From assembly GCF_003474435.1 (NCBI RefSeq), contig NZ_QRNF01000003.1, positions 86,720 to 150,719 on the forward strand: a stretch of 64,000 nt of DNA, read 5' to 3'. Under the pieces are notes generated by a model. That model was not told the DNA's origin and did not search any database. It saw only the letters and a program-made list of their open reading frames with translations. Positions 26,868 to 35,827 of this stretch are shown piece after piece. Numbering within the stretch: the stretch's first letter is position 1; each line of letters begins with the position of its first letter. A program made the position numbers and the translations under genes. Origin of the DNA: Ruminococcus sp. AF46-10NS (GTDB lineage Bacteria; Bacillota; Clostridia; Lachnospirales; Lachnospiraceae).

Positions 26868-27206
26868 ATGGGAAAATCATATGGATTTATAGAAATCACA
26901 GGTGTCGTTGCGGCTATCAATGCCCTGGATATCATGTGCAAAACGGCAGACGTTGAGCTGGCGTCATGGGAGCGTAAGCTGGGCGGACGACTGGTGACTC
27001 TGATCGTACAAGGTGATGTATCAGCAGTTACAGCAGCTGTAAATGCAGCAGTAGAGCAGGCCATTAAGAAACCTGCCAGCTACGCGGTAATTGCTAATCC
27101 TCACGAGGAGATCGTCAAACTGGTTGAGCTGAGTGCGAGCCGGTGGAAGAAGAAACAGGAGAAACCGGCAGAACCGCAGGAAAGCAAAAAGGGCAGTAAG
27201 AAATAA
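26868..27206 (+). CDS. BMC-H shell protein with basic C-terminal tail
   Basis: 112 aa. The BMC domain (YGFIEITGVVAAINALDIM to VIANPHEEIVKLVE) is followed by a Lys/Pro/Glu tail of about 20 residues (WKKKQEKPAEPQESKKG). The tail could bind cargo, nucleic acid or the inner shell face; this is inference. Sits between the two PduA-like copies. Confidence 0.92.
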   Translation: MGKSYGFIEITGVVAAINALDIMCKTADVELASWERKLGGRLVTLIVQGDVSAVTAAVNAAVEQAIKKPASYAVIANPHEEIVKLVELSASRWKKKQEKPAEPQESKKGSKK

Positions 27207-27281
27207 ACTGCAGACCAGATAAGTCAGAAGTAAATAAAACAAATATACAATGCATTAGCAATCCATAAGGAGGATATGATC

Positions 27282-27560
27282 ATGACACAGGAAGCATTAG
27301 GAATGGTTGAGACAAGAGGACTTACAGCAGCTATCGAGGCAGCTGACCAGATGTGTAAAGCAGCTAACGTTGCACTGGTAGGAACAGAGAAGATCGGTTC
27401 CGGTCTCGTAACAGTTATGGTTCGTGGAGATGTAGGAGCAGTTAAATCTGCGGTAGAGAGCGGAAGCGCAGCAGCATCCAGACTTGGAGAGCTTGTAGCT
27501 ACACATGTAATCCCGAGACCTCATACAGACGTTGAGAAAATCCTTCCGGTTCTTAAATAA
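27282..27560 (+). CDS. pduJ: BMC-H shell protein (PduA/PduJ-like), copy 2
   Basis: 92 aa. I chose ATG at 27282, 8 nt after AAGGAGG; an ATG at 27276 is only 2 nt from it. Domain marks as in copy 1 ([34 protein letters not shown]). It is the last shell gene before a hairpin and pduL. Confidence 0.95.
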   Translation: MTQEALGMVETRGLTAAIEAADQMCKAANVALVGTEKIGSGLVTVMVRGDVGAVKSAVESGSAAASRLGELVATHVIPRPHTDVEKILPVLK

Positions 27561-27580
27561 TCTAACTGATCAGTTCCAAG

Positions 27581-27626
27581 ACGCACCGGCCTGAGGGCCA
27601 TTAAGGCTTCGATCCGGTGCGTTTTG
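27581..27626 (+). terminator. Hairpin before pduL, partial terminator
   Basis: ACGCACCGG (27581-27589) pairs with CCGGTGCGT (27614-27622), followed by only TTTTG. It probably lowers expression of downstream enzymes relative to the shell proteins. Confidence 0.5.
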
Positions 27627-27667
27627 AGTTAAGTTCAGTATGAAACCGAAAGAAAGCAGGTGTACTC

Positions 27668-28312
27668 TTGGAAACGAATAATATTGAAATGATCACAAAA
27701 ATGGTGATCGATGCGATCAACAAAAACGAAGACAAGGGCAATGGTTTCGTTGTTCCTATCGGAGTTTCCGCAAGACATATTCACCTGACACAGGAGCATG
27801 TGGAGGCATTGTTCGGAGAAGGCTATCAGCTCACAAAGAAAAAAGATCTGATGGGCGGACAGTTTGCATCCAACGAAACAGTTACCATTGTGGGACTGAA
27901 GCTCCGTGCGATCGAGAATGTAAGAATCCTCGGACCTGTCCGCAGTAAATCACAGGTTGAGGTTTCCGCAACAGATGCGATCAAGCTGGGAATGAAGGTT
28001 CCGGTACGTATGTCCGGTGATCTTGCAGGAAGTGCACCGATCGCCATCGTCGGACCGAAAGGTGCCATTTATCTGAAAGAGGGATGTATTGTGGCTATGC
28101 GTCACATCCACATGGCTCCGAAGGATGCCCAGGCTGCGGGTGTACATGATGGTGATGTTGTTTCCGTCAAAGCTGACAATGAGCGCGGAACGATCTTTAA
28201 TCAGGTTAAGATCCGTGTTGATGACAGCTTTACACTGGAAATGCATATTGATACAGATGAAGCAAATGCAGCAAGAATTGCCACAGGCAATACAGTTACC
28301 ATAATCAAATAA
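27668..28312 (+). CDS. pduL: Phosphate propanoyltransferase PduL
   Basis: 214 aa with TTG start at 27668; no ATG start fits. Residues 3-19 (TNNIEMITKMVIDAINK) form an encapsulation-type helix. The PduL domain has zinc-binding SARHIHLTQEH and MRHIHMAPKDA. It converts propionyl-CoA and phosphate to propionyl-phosphate and frees CoA for PduP within the compartment; a propionate kinase is not in the window. Confidence 0.93.
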   Translation: METNNIEMITKMVIDAINKNEDKGNGFVVPIGVSARHIHLTQEHVEALFGEGYQLTKKKDLMGGQFASNETVTIVGLKLRAIENVRILGPVRSKSQVEVSATDAIKLGMKVPVRMSGDLAGSAPIAIVGPKGAIYLKEGCIVAMRHIHMAPKDAQAAGVHDGDVVSVKADNERGTIFNQVKIRVDDSFTLEMHIDTDEANAARIATGNTVTIIK

Positions 28313-28324
28313 TATTCCTCCTTC

Positions 28325-28349
28325 GGGGATGCCGCTTAATGGCATCCCT
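28325..28349 (+). other. Intercistronic hairpin after pduL
   Basis: GGGGATGCC (28325-28333) pairs with GGCATCCCT (28341-28349, last pair G-U). No T-run follows, so mRNA processing or stability is the likely role. Confidence 0.4.
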
Positions 28350-28382
28350 AATAGAGGATATAGAGAAAAAACGGAGGCTCAT

Positions 28383-28649
28383 ATGATCGTAGGCAAAGTA
28401 GTTGGAAGTATTGTTTCCACACGAAAAAGTGAAAAACTGATAGGAAATAAATTCATGATCGTGGAGCCGGTGCATCATATGAAAGCCGAGCACAGCCAGA
28501 TTGTTGCCATCGATATCATCGGTGCAGGAATCGGCGAATATGTATTGGTGGCACAAGGAAGCGCAGCAAGAATTGGCTGCGGCGTAGAAACAGCACCGGT
28601 AGATGCCGCAATCGTCGGAATCGTAGATGACGGTGCAGGATTGGAGTAA
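28383..28649 (+). CDS. pduN: BMC-P pentameric vertex protein (EutN/CcmL/PduN type)
   Basis: 88 aa. Starts at ATG 5 nt after GGAGG. The family fold is shown by MIVGKVVGSIVSTRKSEKL, GAGIGEYVLVAQGSAAR and DAAIVGIVD. Pentamers cap the vertices of the shell. Only one copy is seen. Confidence 0.94.
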   Translation: MIVGKVVGSIVSTRKSEKLIGNKFMIVEPVHHMKAEHSQIVAIDIIGAGIGEYVLVAQGSAARIGCGVETAPVDAAIVGIVDDGAGLE

Positions 28650-28653
28650 CGCC

Positions 28654-29982
28654 ATGGATATCAAAGAATTACAGAAAATTATGCAGGAGAATGGTGTTGT
28701 CGGAGCAGGTGGAGCAGGTTTCCCTACATACATGAAGCTGACAGACAAAGCTGAAATCATTCTCATGAACTGTGCAGAGTGCGAACCATTACTGAAACTT
28801 CACAGACAGTTGTTGGAGAAGCACGCATACGAGATCATGAAAACATTCGATATGGTTGCGGAGACGGTAGGAGCTTCCCAGGCCATTATCGGAATCAAAA
28901 AATCTTATGTACAGACGATCAATGCTTTAAATCAGCATATCGAAGAATTCCCAAGGGTTAAGATTCATCTTCTGGATGAGGTTTATCCTATGGGTGATGA
29001 GGTTGTTCTTATTTATGAGGCAACCGGACGTGTGGTACGGCCCGGAGGACTGCCGATCGAGCAGGGAGTAGCCGTATTTAATGTAGAGACTCTCTACAAT
29101 GTATACCGCGCGGTAGAAGAACATAAACCGGTCACATGTAAATATGTTTCCGTTGTTGCTGAGGTTGAGAACCCTGTTACAGTGAAAGTTCCATTGGGAT
29201 GTACACTGGAAGAGGTTGTTGCCCAGGCAGGCGGTACAACTGTAAAGGACCCTGTATATTTCGTTGGCGGCCCGATGATGGGACGTATCGGAAATGGTTC
29301 AGACCCGGTTACAAAAACAACGAATGCAATCCTGGTTCTTCCAAAGGACCATGTTATTGTCATGAAGAAGCAGCGGACTTCTTCTATAGATCTGAAGCGA
29401 GCAGCATCGATCTGCTGCCACTGCCATACATGTACAGATCTTTGCCCGAGACATAATCTGGGACACCCGATCGATCCGGCAATGTTCATGATGGCAGCAT
29501 CCAATCAGGATTTCAGAAATGTAAATCCTTATATCAATTCTGCATTCTGCAGCTCCTGTGGTGTCTGCGAGATGTATGCGTGTCCGCAGAGCCTGGCTCC
29601 GAGAACACTGCTTGCAGATATGAAAGGCGGACTTCGTAAGGCCGGGATCAGACCACCTCAGGGTGTTCAGCCGAAGCCGGTACAGGAGTCAAGAGAATAC
29701 CGTAAGGTTCCTGAGGAGCGCCTGATGGCACGTCTGGGACTTACCAGATATGACAAGGATGCACCACTTCAGGAAGAACTTGTAAACGTATCAAAGGTAA
29801 AGGTTCTCTTAAGCCAGCATATCGGTGCACCGGCACAGGCAATCGTAAATGTAGGCGATATGGTAACAGAAGGTCAGATGATCGCACAGCCTGCACAGGG
29901 ATTAAGTGTCGGAATCCATGCAACCATCAGCGGTAAGGTTACAGAAGTGACAGACCGCCATGTTGTAATTGCAAGAAATTAG
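28654..29982 (+). CDS. pduS: PduS-like RnfC-type flavin/iron-sulfur electron carrier
   Basis: 442 aa. RnfC-like N-terminus (GVVGAGGAGFPTY) with flavin/NADH-site glycine motif, SLBB-type middle domain, and two 4Fe-4S motifs: CCHCHTCTDLCPRH (about 252-265) and CSSCGVCEMYACPQ (about 300-313). It begins 4 nt after the BMC-P stop. In Pdu compartments PduS reduces corrinoids and partners PduT. Here the dehydratase needs no B12, so electron export from the lumen or activase supply are better guesses. Confidence 0.92.
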   Translation: MDIKELQKIMQENGVVGAGGAGFPTYMKLTDKAEIILMNCAECEPLLKLHRQLLEKHAYEIMKTFDMVAETVGASQAIIGIKKSYVQTINALNQHIEEFPRVKIHLLDEVYPMGDEVVLIYEATGRVVRPGGLPIEQGVAVFNVETLYNVYRAVEEHKPVTCKYVSVVAEVENPVTVKVPLGCTLEEVVAQAGGTTVKDPVYFVGGPMMGRIGNGSDPVTKTTNAILVLPKDHVIVMKKQRTSSIDLKRAASICCHCHTCTDLCPRHNLGHPIDPAMFMMAASNQDFRNVNPYINSAFCSSCGVCEMYACPQSLAPRTLLADMKGGLRKAGIRPPQGVQPKPVQESREYRKVPEERLMARLGLTRYDKDAPLQEELVNVSKVKVLLSQHIGAPAQAIVNVGDMVTEGQMIAQPAQGLSVGIHATISGKVTEVTDRHVVIARN

Positions 29983-29998
29983 AAAGGACGTGCACAAA

Positions 29999-30547
29999 AT
30001 GAGTAGAGCAATCGGAATGATTGAGTTTAAAACCACACCAGCTGGTATCACTGCAGCAGATGCCATGGTTAAGACATCTGAAGTAGAGATCGTGGAGGCG
30101 CAGACAGTATGTCCGGGAAAATATATTGCAATTATCACCGGAGATTTAAGCGCAGTGAAAGCTGCTGTAGACACAGCTGTAACAACATACGAGGACAAAT
30201 GCATTGACAGCTTTGTACTGGGCAATCCGCATGAGTCCATTTTCCCGGCAATCTACGGAACCACACAAGTTGAGGAGATCAGTGCCCTGGGAATTCTTGA
30301 GACCTACGATGCAGCATCTATCATTGAAGCAGCAGATCAGGCAGCTAAGACAGCTATCGTTGATCTGATCGAGCTTCGTATCGCCAAGGGTATGTGCGGT
30401 AAATCCTACATGCTTCTTACAGGCGAGGTTTCTGCAGTAGAGGCTTCTATCGAAAGAGCAAAAGAGCTGGTAGCTGAGAAGGGAATGTACATGGATTCTT
30501 CAGTGATCGCTCATCCGGACAAGAGAATGATCGATACGATCCTTTAA
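29999..30547 (+). CDS. pduT: BMC-T tandem-domain shell protein (PduT-like, Fe-S pore)
   Basis: 182 aa with two BMC domains: AIGMIEFKTTPAGITAADAM and ALGILETYDAASIIEAADQA. Cys38 in EAQTVCPGKY is at the position where PduT binds a 4Fe-4S cluster at the trimer pore. It directly follows pduS by 16 bp, supporting an electron relay across the shell. Start at 29999 follows AAAGGA. Confidence 0.93.
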   Translation: MSRAIGMIEFKTTPAGITAADAMVKTSEVEIVEAQTVCPGKYIAIITGDLSAVKAAVDTAVTTYEDKCIDSFVLGNPHESIFPAIYGTTQVEEISALGILETYDAASIIEAADQAAKTAIVDLIELRIAKGMCGKSYMLLTGEVSAVEASIERAKELVAEKGMYMDSSVIAHPDKRMIDTIL

Positions 30548-30564
30548 TATTGTCTTTATATCTG

Positions 30565-30591
30565 AGGGATATCCTTTTGAAGGATATCCCT
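30565..30591 (+). other. Perfect hairpin between BMC-T and the regulator
   Basis: A 12-bp perfect stem (AGGGATATCCTT with AAGGATATCCCT) and 3-nt loop, without a T-run. A processing or stability role separating the structural genes from the regulator is likely. Confidence 0.5.
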
Positions 30592-30619
30592 GCAATGACA
30601 TCTGAAAAGGAGGCATCTT

Positions 30620-31384
30620 ATGCTAGCGTTAGAGAGAAGAAATCTGATTCTCGAGAAATTACAGGAAGAGAAAAGGGTTGTTGTAAGTGAACTAAGCCAG
30701 CTTTACAGTGTCTCAGAAGAAACAATCCGCCGTGATCTGGACAAGCTGGAAAAAGAGGGACTTGCCACAAAGAGTTATGGCGGTGCGGTGATCAATGAAG
30801 ATGTCGGTATTGATTTACCATTTAATATTCGTAAAAACCAGAATGTACAGGGAAAGCAGAAAATGGCGGAGATTGCTGCTTCCATGGTGAATGACGGAGA
30901 TCACATTTTTCTGGATGCCAGCACAACGGCAGTTTTTGTGGCCAAGGCACTGAAAGAAAAAGAACGTCTCACAGTTGTTACCAATTCAATGGAAATCCTC
31001 CTGGAGCTCTCTGATGTATCCGGATGGAATATCATTTCAACCGGTGGAGTGATGAAGGAGGGATATCTTGCATTTCTTGGTGCCAGAACCGAGGAAATGA
31101 TCCGCTCTTACTATGTGGACAAGGTTATTTTTTCCTGTAAGGCATTAAACGAGGATATGGGGATCATGGAATCCAAAGAAGCTTTTGGAACAACAAAAAA
31201 ATCCATGATCAATTCCGGAAAAATGCGTATTCTGGTGGTAGACAGCACGAAATTTGATCAGACCGCCTTTTCCGTGGCAGGACAGCTGCGGGATATCGAG
31301 ATGGTTATTACAGACAAAAAACCATCTGAAAAGTGGTTGAAGCATTTCAGCGATCATAAGATTGAATGCATCTACCCGAAATAG
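30620..31384 (+). CDS. DeoR-family transcriptional regulator
   Basis: 254 aa. The N-terminal helix-turn-helix (VVVSELSQLYSVSEETIRRDLDKL, residues about 18-41) and the C-terminal sugar-phosphate sensor fold (IFLDASTTAVFVAKAL, VTNSMEI, STGGVMKEGY) are standard for DeoR repressors. The effector is usually a phosphorylated sugar; fuculose-1-P or a related ester is plausible here. It probably controls the two promoters at 18958 and 22496. Confidence 0.92.
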   Translation: MLALERRNLILEKLQEEKRVVVSELSQLYSVSEETIRRDLDKLEKEGLATKSYGGAVINEDVGIDLPFNIRKNQNVQGKQKMAEIAASMVNDGDHIFLDASTTAVFVAKALKEKERLTVVTNSMEILLELSDVSGWNIISTGGVMKEGYLAFLGARTEEMIRSYYVDKVIFSCKALNEDMGIMESKEAFGTTKKSMINSGKMRILVVDSTKFDQTAFSVAGQLRDIEMVITDKKPSEKWLKHFSDHKIECIYPK

Positions 31385-31520
31385 ACGGAACATATATTGT
31401 GAAACGATTATGTTCATGAGCATGCAGTGTATGCGGAATGCGGAGATCCGCTTTACTTTATCCGAACACAGGCAGACAAAAGAGAACTGTGTTTCGGTTT
31501 GACAAGAGGGAGCAGTTTCT

Positions 31521-32672
31521 ATGAATACATTTGAAATGAAAACAGCCATCCATTTTGGAGCTGATGCCCTGGGAAGACTGAGAGATATTCCATACAAAAG
31601 AGTCCTTGTTATCACAGATCCGTTTGTTGTAAAAAGTGGAATGATCGATATGATCACAAAACCGCTTCAGGCAGGTGGAAAAGAATTTGATATTTTCTGT
31701 GATGTTGTTCCGGATGCACCGGTTGGGAAAATTGCCGAAGGAGTCAAAAAATTCCTTCAGTATCAGCCGGAAGCGATTGTTGCAGTAGGCGGTGGCTCTG
31801 CTATCGACTCTTCCAAGGCAATCCGTGAGTTTGCCCTGAAGATCAACAATTACGGAAAGGTTGGACTGGTTGCCATTCCTACAACAAGTGGTACAGGTTC
31901 CGAGGTTACTTCTTTTGCTGTTGTAAATGATACAGAAGCACATGTGAAATATCCGCTGATCTCAGACAGCCTGACGGCCGATGAGGCGATACTGGATGCT
32001 GAACTTGTACGCAGTGTTCCACCTGCGATCACAGCAGATACAGGTATGGATGTTCTGACTCATGCAATTGAGTCTTATGTCAGCATCAATCACAATGAGT
32101 TTACTTCTGCACTTGCAGAGAAATCTATTGAGATCTGTGGTGTATATCTTTACCGTGCATATGTTGATGGTAGTGATATGCATGCAAGACAAAAAATGCA
32201 TGTAGCATCCTGTCTGGCAGGACTTTCCTTTAATGCCGCAGGACTTGGTATCACACACAGTATGGCTCACCAGCTGGGAGCTATTTTCCATATTCCTCAC
32301 GGAAGAGCTAATGCGATGCTGTTGCCGCATATTGTTGAATATAATGCAAATATCAACAAACGCAGCAGAAGCCAGAAGGAATATCTTCCGGCAGTAAAGA
32401 GATATTCCAATATTGCACATCTTCTTGGACTGAGTAATTATAACGAAGTTATGAGCGTAAGATCTCTTGTAAACTGGATCCAGTTTATGCAGAAAGAGAT
32501 GAATATCCCGCTTACCATCGAAGAGATGAAGACAATCACACCGGATGCTTATTTTGCGGCGGTTGATAAGATGGCGGATATGGCACTTGCGGATGCCTGC
32601 ACAGCGGCAAATCCGCGTGTACCTAAGAAAGAGGATATTATTAAGATTTATACTAAACTTTGGTCTTTTTGA
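31521..32672 (+). CDS. pduQ: Iron-containing alcohol dehydrogenase (PduQ-like)
   Basis: 383 aa group III alcohol dehydrogenase. NAD-binding GGGSAIDSSKAI and PTTSGTGSEVT, iron ligands in THAIESYVS (Asp/His region) and GITHSMAHQLGAIFHIPHG. It reduces propionaldehyde to 1-propanol and regenerates NAD+ for PduP. Its N-terminus starts directly with the fold, without an encapsulation peptide. It may also reduce lactaldehyde to 1,2-propanediol. Confidence 0.9.
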   Translation: MNTFEMKTAIHFGADALGRLRDIPYKRVLVITDPFVVKSGMIDMITKPLQAGGKEFDIFCDVVPDAPVGKIAEGVKKFLQYQPEAIVAVGGGSAIDSSKAIREFALKINNYGKVGLVAIPTTSGTGSEVTSFAVVNDTEAHVKYPLISDSLTADEAILDAELVRSVPPAITADTGMDVLTHAIESYVSINHNEFTSALAEKSIEICGVYLYRAYVDGSDMHARQKMHVASCLAGLSFNAAGLGITHSMAHQLGAIFHIPHGRANAMLLPHIVEYNANINKRSRSQKEYLPAVKRYSNIAHLLGLSNYNEVMSVRSLVNWIQFMQKEMNIPLTIEEMKTITPDAYFAAVDKMADMALADACTAANPRVPKKEDIIKIYTKLWSF

Positions 32673-32692
32673 TAAAAGATGAAAACCGCAAA

Positions 32693-32739
32693 GGGGCCGC
32701 AAAGCCGCGGCCCCTCTGCACACCCCTCGGGCTTTTTTT
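32693..32739 (+). terminator. Terminator of the microcompartment operon
   Basis: GGGGCCGC pairs with GCGGCCCC (32693-32714); a T-run (TTTTTTT) follows at 32733 after a short C-rich stretch. Confidence 0.6.
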
Positions 32740-32897
32740 AGAGTGCTTGACTGTGGCGGGCGGAAGGGTATTGACTTTTGTCTGTATGCTGCGGTTGTTT
32801 CGGGTTGAACGTTGTGCCGATTAATTGTCGAGGATTGTAAAATTGGTCTGATATGGATAGGCTTATTTATCAGGTGTTGCTGGGAGGTTGAACTGGT

Positions 32898-34121
32898 ATG
32901 GAGGTTTATACCGGATATGGTGATAAGGGGATGACGGATCTTTCCCATACGAAGAATGTTTCAAAGTCGGATGATCGGATTTGTCTGATGGGGGCAGTTG
33001 AGGAGCTGATGAGTCATATTGGGCTTGTGCGGGTTCTGGTTGATGATGTGGATGTTGTCCGGATGCTGGAGAAGATCTCGGAGACTTTGAAGAAGATTAT
33101 AGATGGGGTTTCTGATCCTTATAATCGGGAGTTTAAGGTCAGTGAAGACCGGACGGAGCTTCTGGAGGAGGAGATTGGCCGGATGAAAGAGATTTTTTCC
33201 GGAGAGAGGCTTCCGATTCTTCCGGGGGATTCCCGGGTTGCGGCTGAGGTTGATGTGACAAGAGCTGTGGCCAGAAGAGCTGAGAGAGAGCTTGCGCTAG
33301 TCAGTGTGAAGTTTGGATCGGATACTGGAGCCAAGAAATATATGAACCGACTGTCAGATTATTTTTATGTGCTGGCAAGGTATGTGGATGCAGCGAAGAT
33401 CAAAGAGAAGAATGAAGCTTCTGAAGGTGTTCAGGGAGCTGTAAAAGCAGAAACTGCCGGGAGTGAAGCTAATATTGGGGCAGAAGCTGCAGGAACTGTT
33501 GGGAATAGTGCAGATGTTGTAGCGGGTACATCGGCGGTGGATATAAGAGCACAGGAGTCACAGATGGTGCAGAAAAATGATATTCAGGCTTCAGTTATGC
33601 AGAATGGAACTGTGGCAACAACAGCAGGAGGAAATACGGCGATGGCACAGAATGACAGTATGGCAGTAAACACGGCGATGATCCAGGAAGTGCTGAAGCG
33701 TATGGGTATCCAGGGACGTATCACCTTGGATTCTGCCAAGAGGCTTATTGAGAAGATCGAGCAGGAAGCTTTGAGAAGAAACAAGCCTTCTGTGATCGCA
33801 GTATGCAGCCCGGACGGAAATCCGGTTGCGGTTCATGTTATGGACGGATCTTTTCTTGTAAGCTTTGATATGGCCGTAAAAAAGGCCTACACGTCCGTTG
33901 CAGTAAAAATGTCAACCATGGAGCTTTCCAGACTGACTCAGCCGGGTCAGACATTTTACGGTCTTGGCAAGATGAGCGATAACATCGTAATATTCGGAGG
34001 CGGTGTACCGCTTAAAGTTGGAGACACCATTATCGGCGGTCTCGGCATCAGCGGCGGCACAAGCGAAGAGGATAACAGCCTTGCAGAGTATGGACTGCAG
34101 GTGCTGAATGAGGTACTGTAG
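32898..34121 (+). CDS. pduO: PduO-like protein: cobalamin adenosyltransferase plus GlcG/HbpS domain
   Basis: 407 aa. Residues 1-170 match PduO-type ATP:cob(I)alamin adenosyltransferases (YTGYGDKGMTDLS, RAVARRAERELA, YMNRLSDYFYVLARY). A low-complexity Ala/Gly/Thr/Gln linker (about 175-255) holds a short amphipathic helix NTAMIQEVLKRMG that resembles an encapsulation peptide. Residues about 265-407 are a GlcG/HbpS domain (VIAVCSPDGNPVAVHVMDGS). Codon use in the first third is richer in GTT, GGG and CGG than in neighbours. The local dehydratase is B12-independent, so its role here is open. Confidence 0.85.
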   Translation: MEVYTGYGDKGMTDLSHTKNVSKSDDRICLMGAVEELMSHIGLVRVLVDDVDVVRMLEKISETLKKIIDGVSDPYNREFKVSEDRTELLEEEIGRMKEIFSGERLPILPGDSRVAAEVDVTRAVARRAERELALVSVKFGSDTGAKKYMNRLSDYFYVLARYVDAAKIKEKNEASEGVQGAVKAETAGSEANIGAEAAGTVGNSADVVAGTSAVDIRAQESQMVQKNDIQASVMQNGTVATTAGGNTAMAQNDSMAVNTAMIQEVLKRMGIQGRITLDSAKRLIEKIEQEALRRNKPSVIAVCSPDGNPVAVHVMDGSFLVSFDMAVKKAYTSVAVKMSTMELSRLTQPGQTFYGLGKMSDNIVIFGGGVPLKVGDTIIGGLGISGGTSEEDNSLAEYGLQVLNEVL

Positions 34122-34168
34122 GATACAGGATAAAAATAAAATGTACAGACAGCCCAGAGAGCATAAAT

Positions 34169-34224
34169 AAAAGGGACGTGCTGCAGTGATGATTTTTAAA
34201 TCAATACTGTGGCACGTCCCTTTT
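34169..34224. terminator. Bidirectional terminator between convergent genes
   Basis: AAAAGGGACGTGC (34169-34181) pairs with GCACGTCCCTTTT (34212-34224), with additional inner CAGT/ACTG pairing. Confidence 0.88.
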
Positions 34225-34231
34225 GAACTGC

Positions 34232-35542
34232 TTACTTCCAGTTAAGCTTCAGGCATTTGATGGAAATATCACTTTTTTCCGGTGCCTGGACCATGTTCTG
34301 GATAAAATAAGTCTTTTTCATAGTTTTTCCGGGCTTCAGATCTAGTGTCAGAGTTTTTGTCCAGTACATCTGGTCATAGATACCGGAGCCTGTGGTGATC
34401 TGTATTTTGGCTTTGGTGATGGTTTTCGCAGAAGTATTGGTGAATTTTAAGGTATAATAAGTTTTCATGTCATTAGGACCGTACTTGATACCAGCAACAC
34501 TGATCTTCAGATTTTTTGTGGTAGGTTTGGCGGCCGGCGCGGATACGGTAATGGTGATCTTGCGATTAACACCATTTAATTTTGCGGTAACTGTGGCTGT
34601 CCCTTTTTTCTTTGGGACAAGATAGTTTCCGGAAATGGCAAGTACAGAAGGCTTGCTGGATTTTGCATTTTTGATGGTCAAACTGGTACCGCCCTTCAGA
34701 TTAATGAGGGAACGCATGGTAACTTTGGAGCCAACCTTAAGCGTGGTTTTGGAAGCGCGGAAGGTTGCTACGGTTTTTGAAGGAGATGTTACTTTTCCGG
34801 TCAGTTTACAGGCTTTGGCTTTGGGGTAGGATAAAGTGATCTTTGCTGATCCGGCTTTCATGCCTTTCAGGGTAACTGTGAAACGGCTGCGTTTTTTTGA
34901 ATCCTGAGTGATGCTCTGCACCTTGAGAACAGAGCTGTTGGAAGAAGTAACCTTGAATTTTGATTTGCTGATGGTTTTTACGTAAGGATCAGAAATCTCA
35001 ATTCCGATGGAAGTAGTTTTTCCGGTTCGGATACTCTGGGTCAGATAATTGTTGTTGGTGATAAAAATTTCCGGAACTGCCTGTTTGATGGTAACTTCAT
35101 AGTCGCAGTCTACAGGAACCGGACATTCTTTATTGCCGAAATCGAATTCCAGGTAGCCATCCTCCAGGTTGTCATCGTAGGTGAAAAAAGTCTCTTTGTA
35201 TGCCAGTGGTGTATAATTTGAAGTGTTCAGCTTAACTACATTGATTCCATCAATAGAAAATGTGGTGCTTTTGGGTATGACTCCTTTGGGAGAATAAAAG
35301 CTTACACGGACTGTTATGGCATAGATCCGTTTTTGGCAGTTTGCATTTTTGATGTTGATCGGGAAATTAATGTCTGAAAACTCATCTTCGATCACACCGT
35401 CTGTATCACGGATCGTGGAAGTGGTTCCTTTGGTCACTACCCGGACTTTGGCGTGGGTATCCTGTGGAAGTAGGAGCATAATAACTGAAAAAAGAAGCAG
35501 GAAAAAAATTGTTTCGATAGTTTTGATTTTTCTTTTACACAT
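34232..35542 (-). CDS. Secreted Ig-like (Big-type) surface protein
   Basis: 436 aa. Signal peptide (FFLLLFSVIMLLLP to THAKV). The mature part is beta-rich: an N-terminal region with two Cys pairs (NANCQKR, KECPVPVDCDY), a middle Big-like domain (SSNSSVLKV..KGMKAGSAKITLSY), a second Big-type repeat (ASKTTLKVGSKVTMRSLINL to GTATVTAKLNG) and a C-terminal domain (YYTLKFTNTSAKTITKAKI). No LPXTG is seen. Lys-rich, so it may stick to anionic wall polymers. Probable adhesive or structural role; no specific function is known. Confidence 0.75.
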   Translation of the reverse strand: MCKRKIKTIETIFFLLLFSVIMLLLPQDTHAKVRVVTKGTTSTIRDTDGVIEDEFSDINFPINIKNANCQKRIYAITVRVSFYSPKGVIPKSTTFSIDGINVVKLNTSNYTPLAYKETFFTYDDNLEDGYLEFDFGNKECPVPVDCDYEVTIKQAVPEIFITNNNYLTQSIRTGKTTSIGIEISDPYVKTISKSKFKVTSSNSSVLKVQSITQDSKKRSRFTVTLKGMKAGSAKITLSYPKAKACKLTGKVTSPSKTVATFRASKTTLKVGSKVTMRSLINLKGGTSLTIKNAKSSKPSVLAISGNYLVPKKKGTATVTAKLNGVNRKITITVSAPAAKPTTKNLKISVAGIKYGPNDMKTYYTLKFTNTSAKTITKAKIQITTGSGIYDQMYWTKTLTLDLKPGKTMKKTYFIQNMVQAPEKSDISIKCLKLNWK

Positions 35543-35827
35543 AATAAATCCTCCTTTTTTGAGTATTCCGGCCGTTACTGATCAGAGAATCGGATACTGC
35601 ATGAATTCATGGTTCAATGTAATGGAACAGTATAAACAGATTCTTTCTCTTATATCATTATAACAGGAAAGCAGGGAGAGGTTGATTTGTGATTTTTTTG
35701 TATCAATTGGCAGTTTATCTGTAAATATGTTAAAATAAAATATTCGGAAAACAGCAGCAATTGAAGATGAAAAAGAATAGAGTTACTGTTCCGGTGGGAA
35801 TGGTAACAGAAAGGATCATGTCGATTT

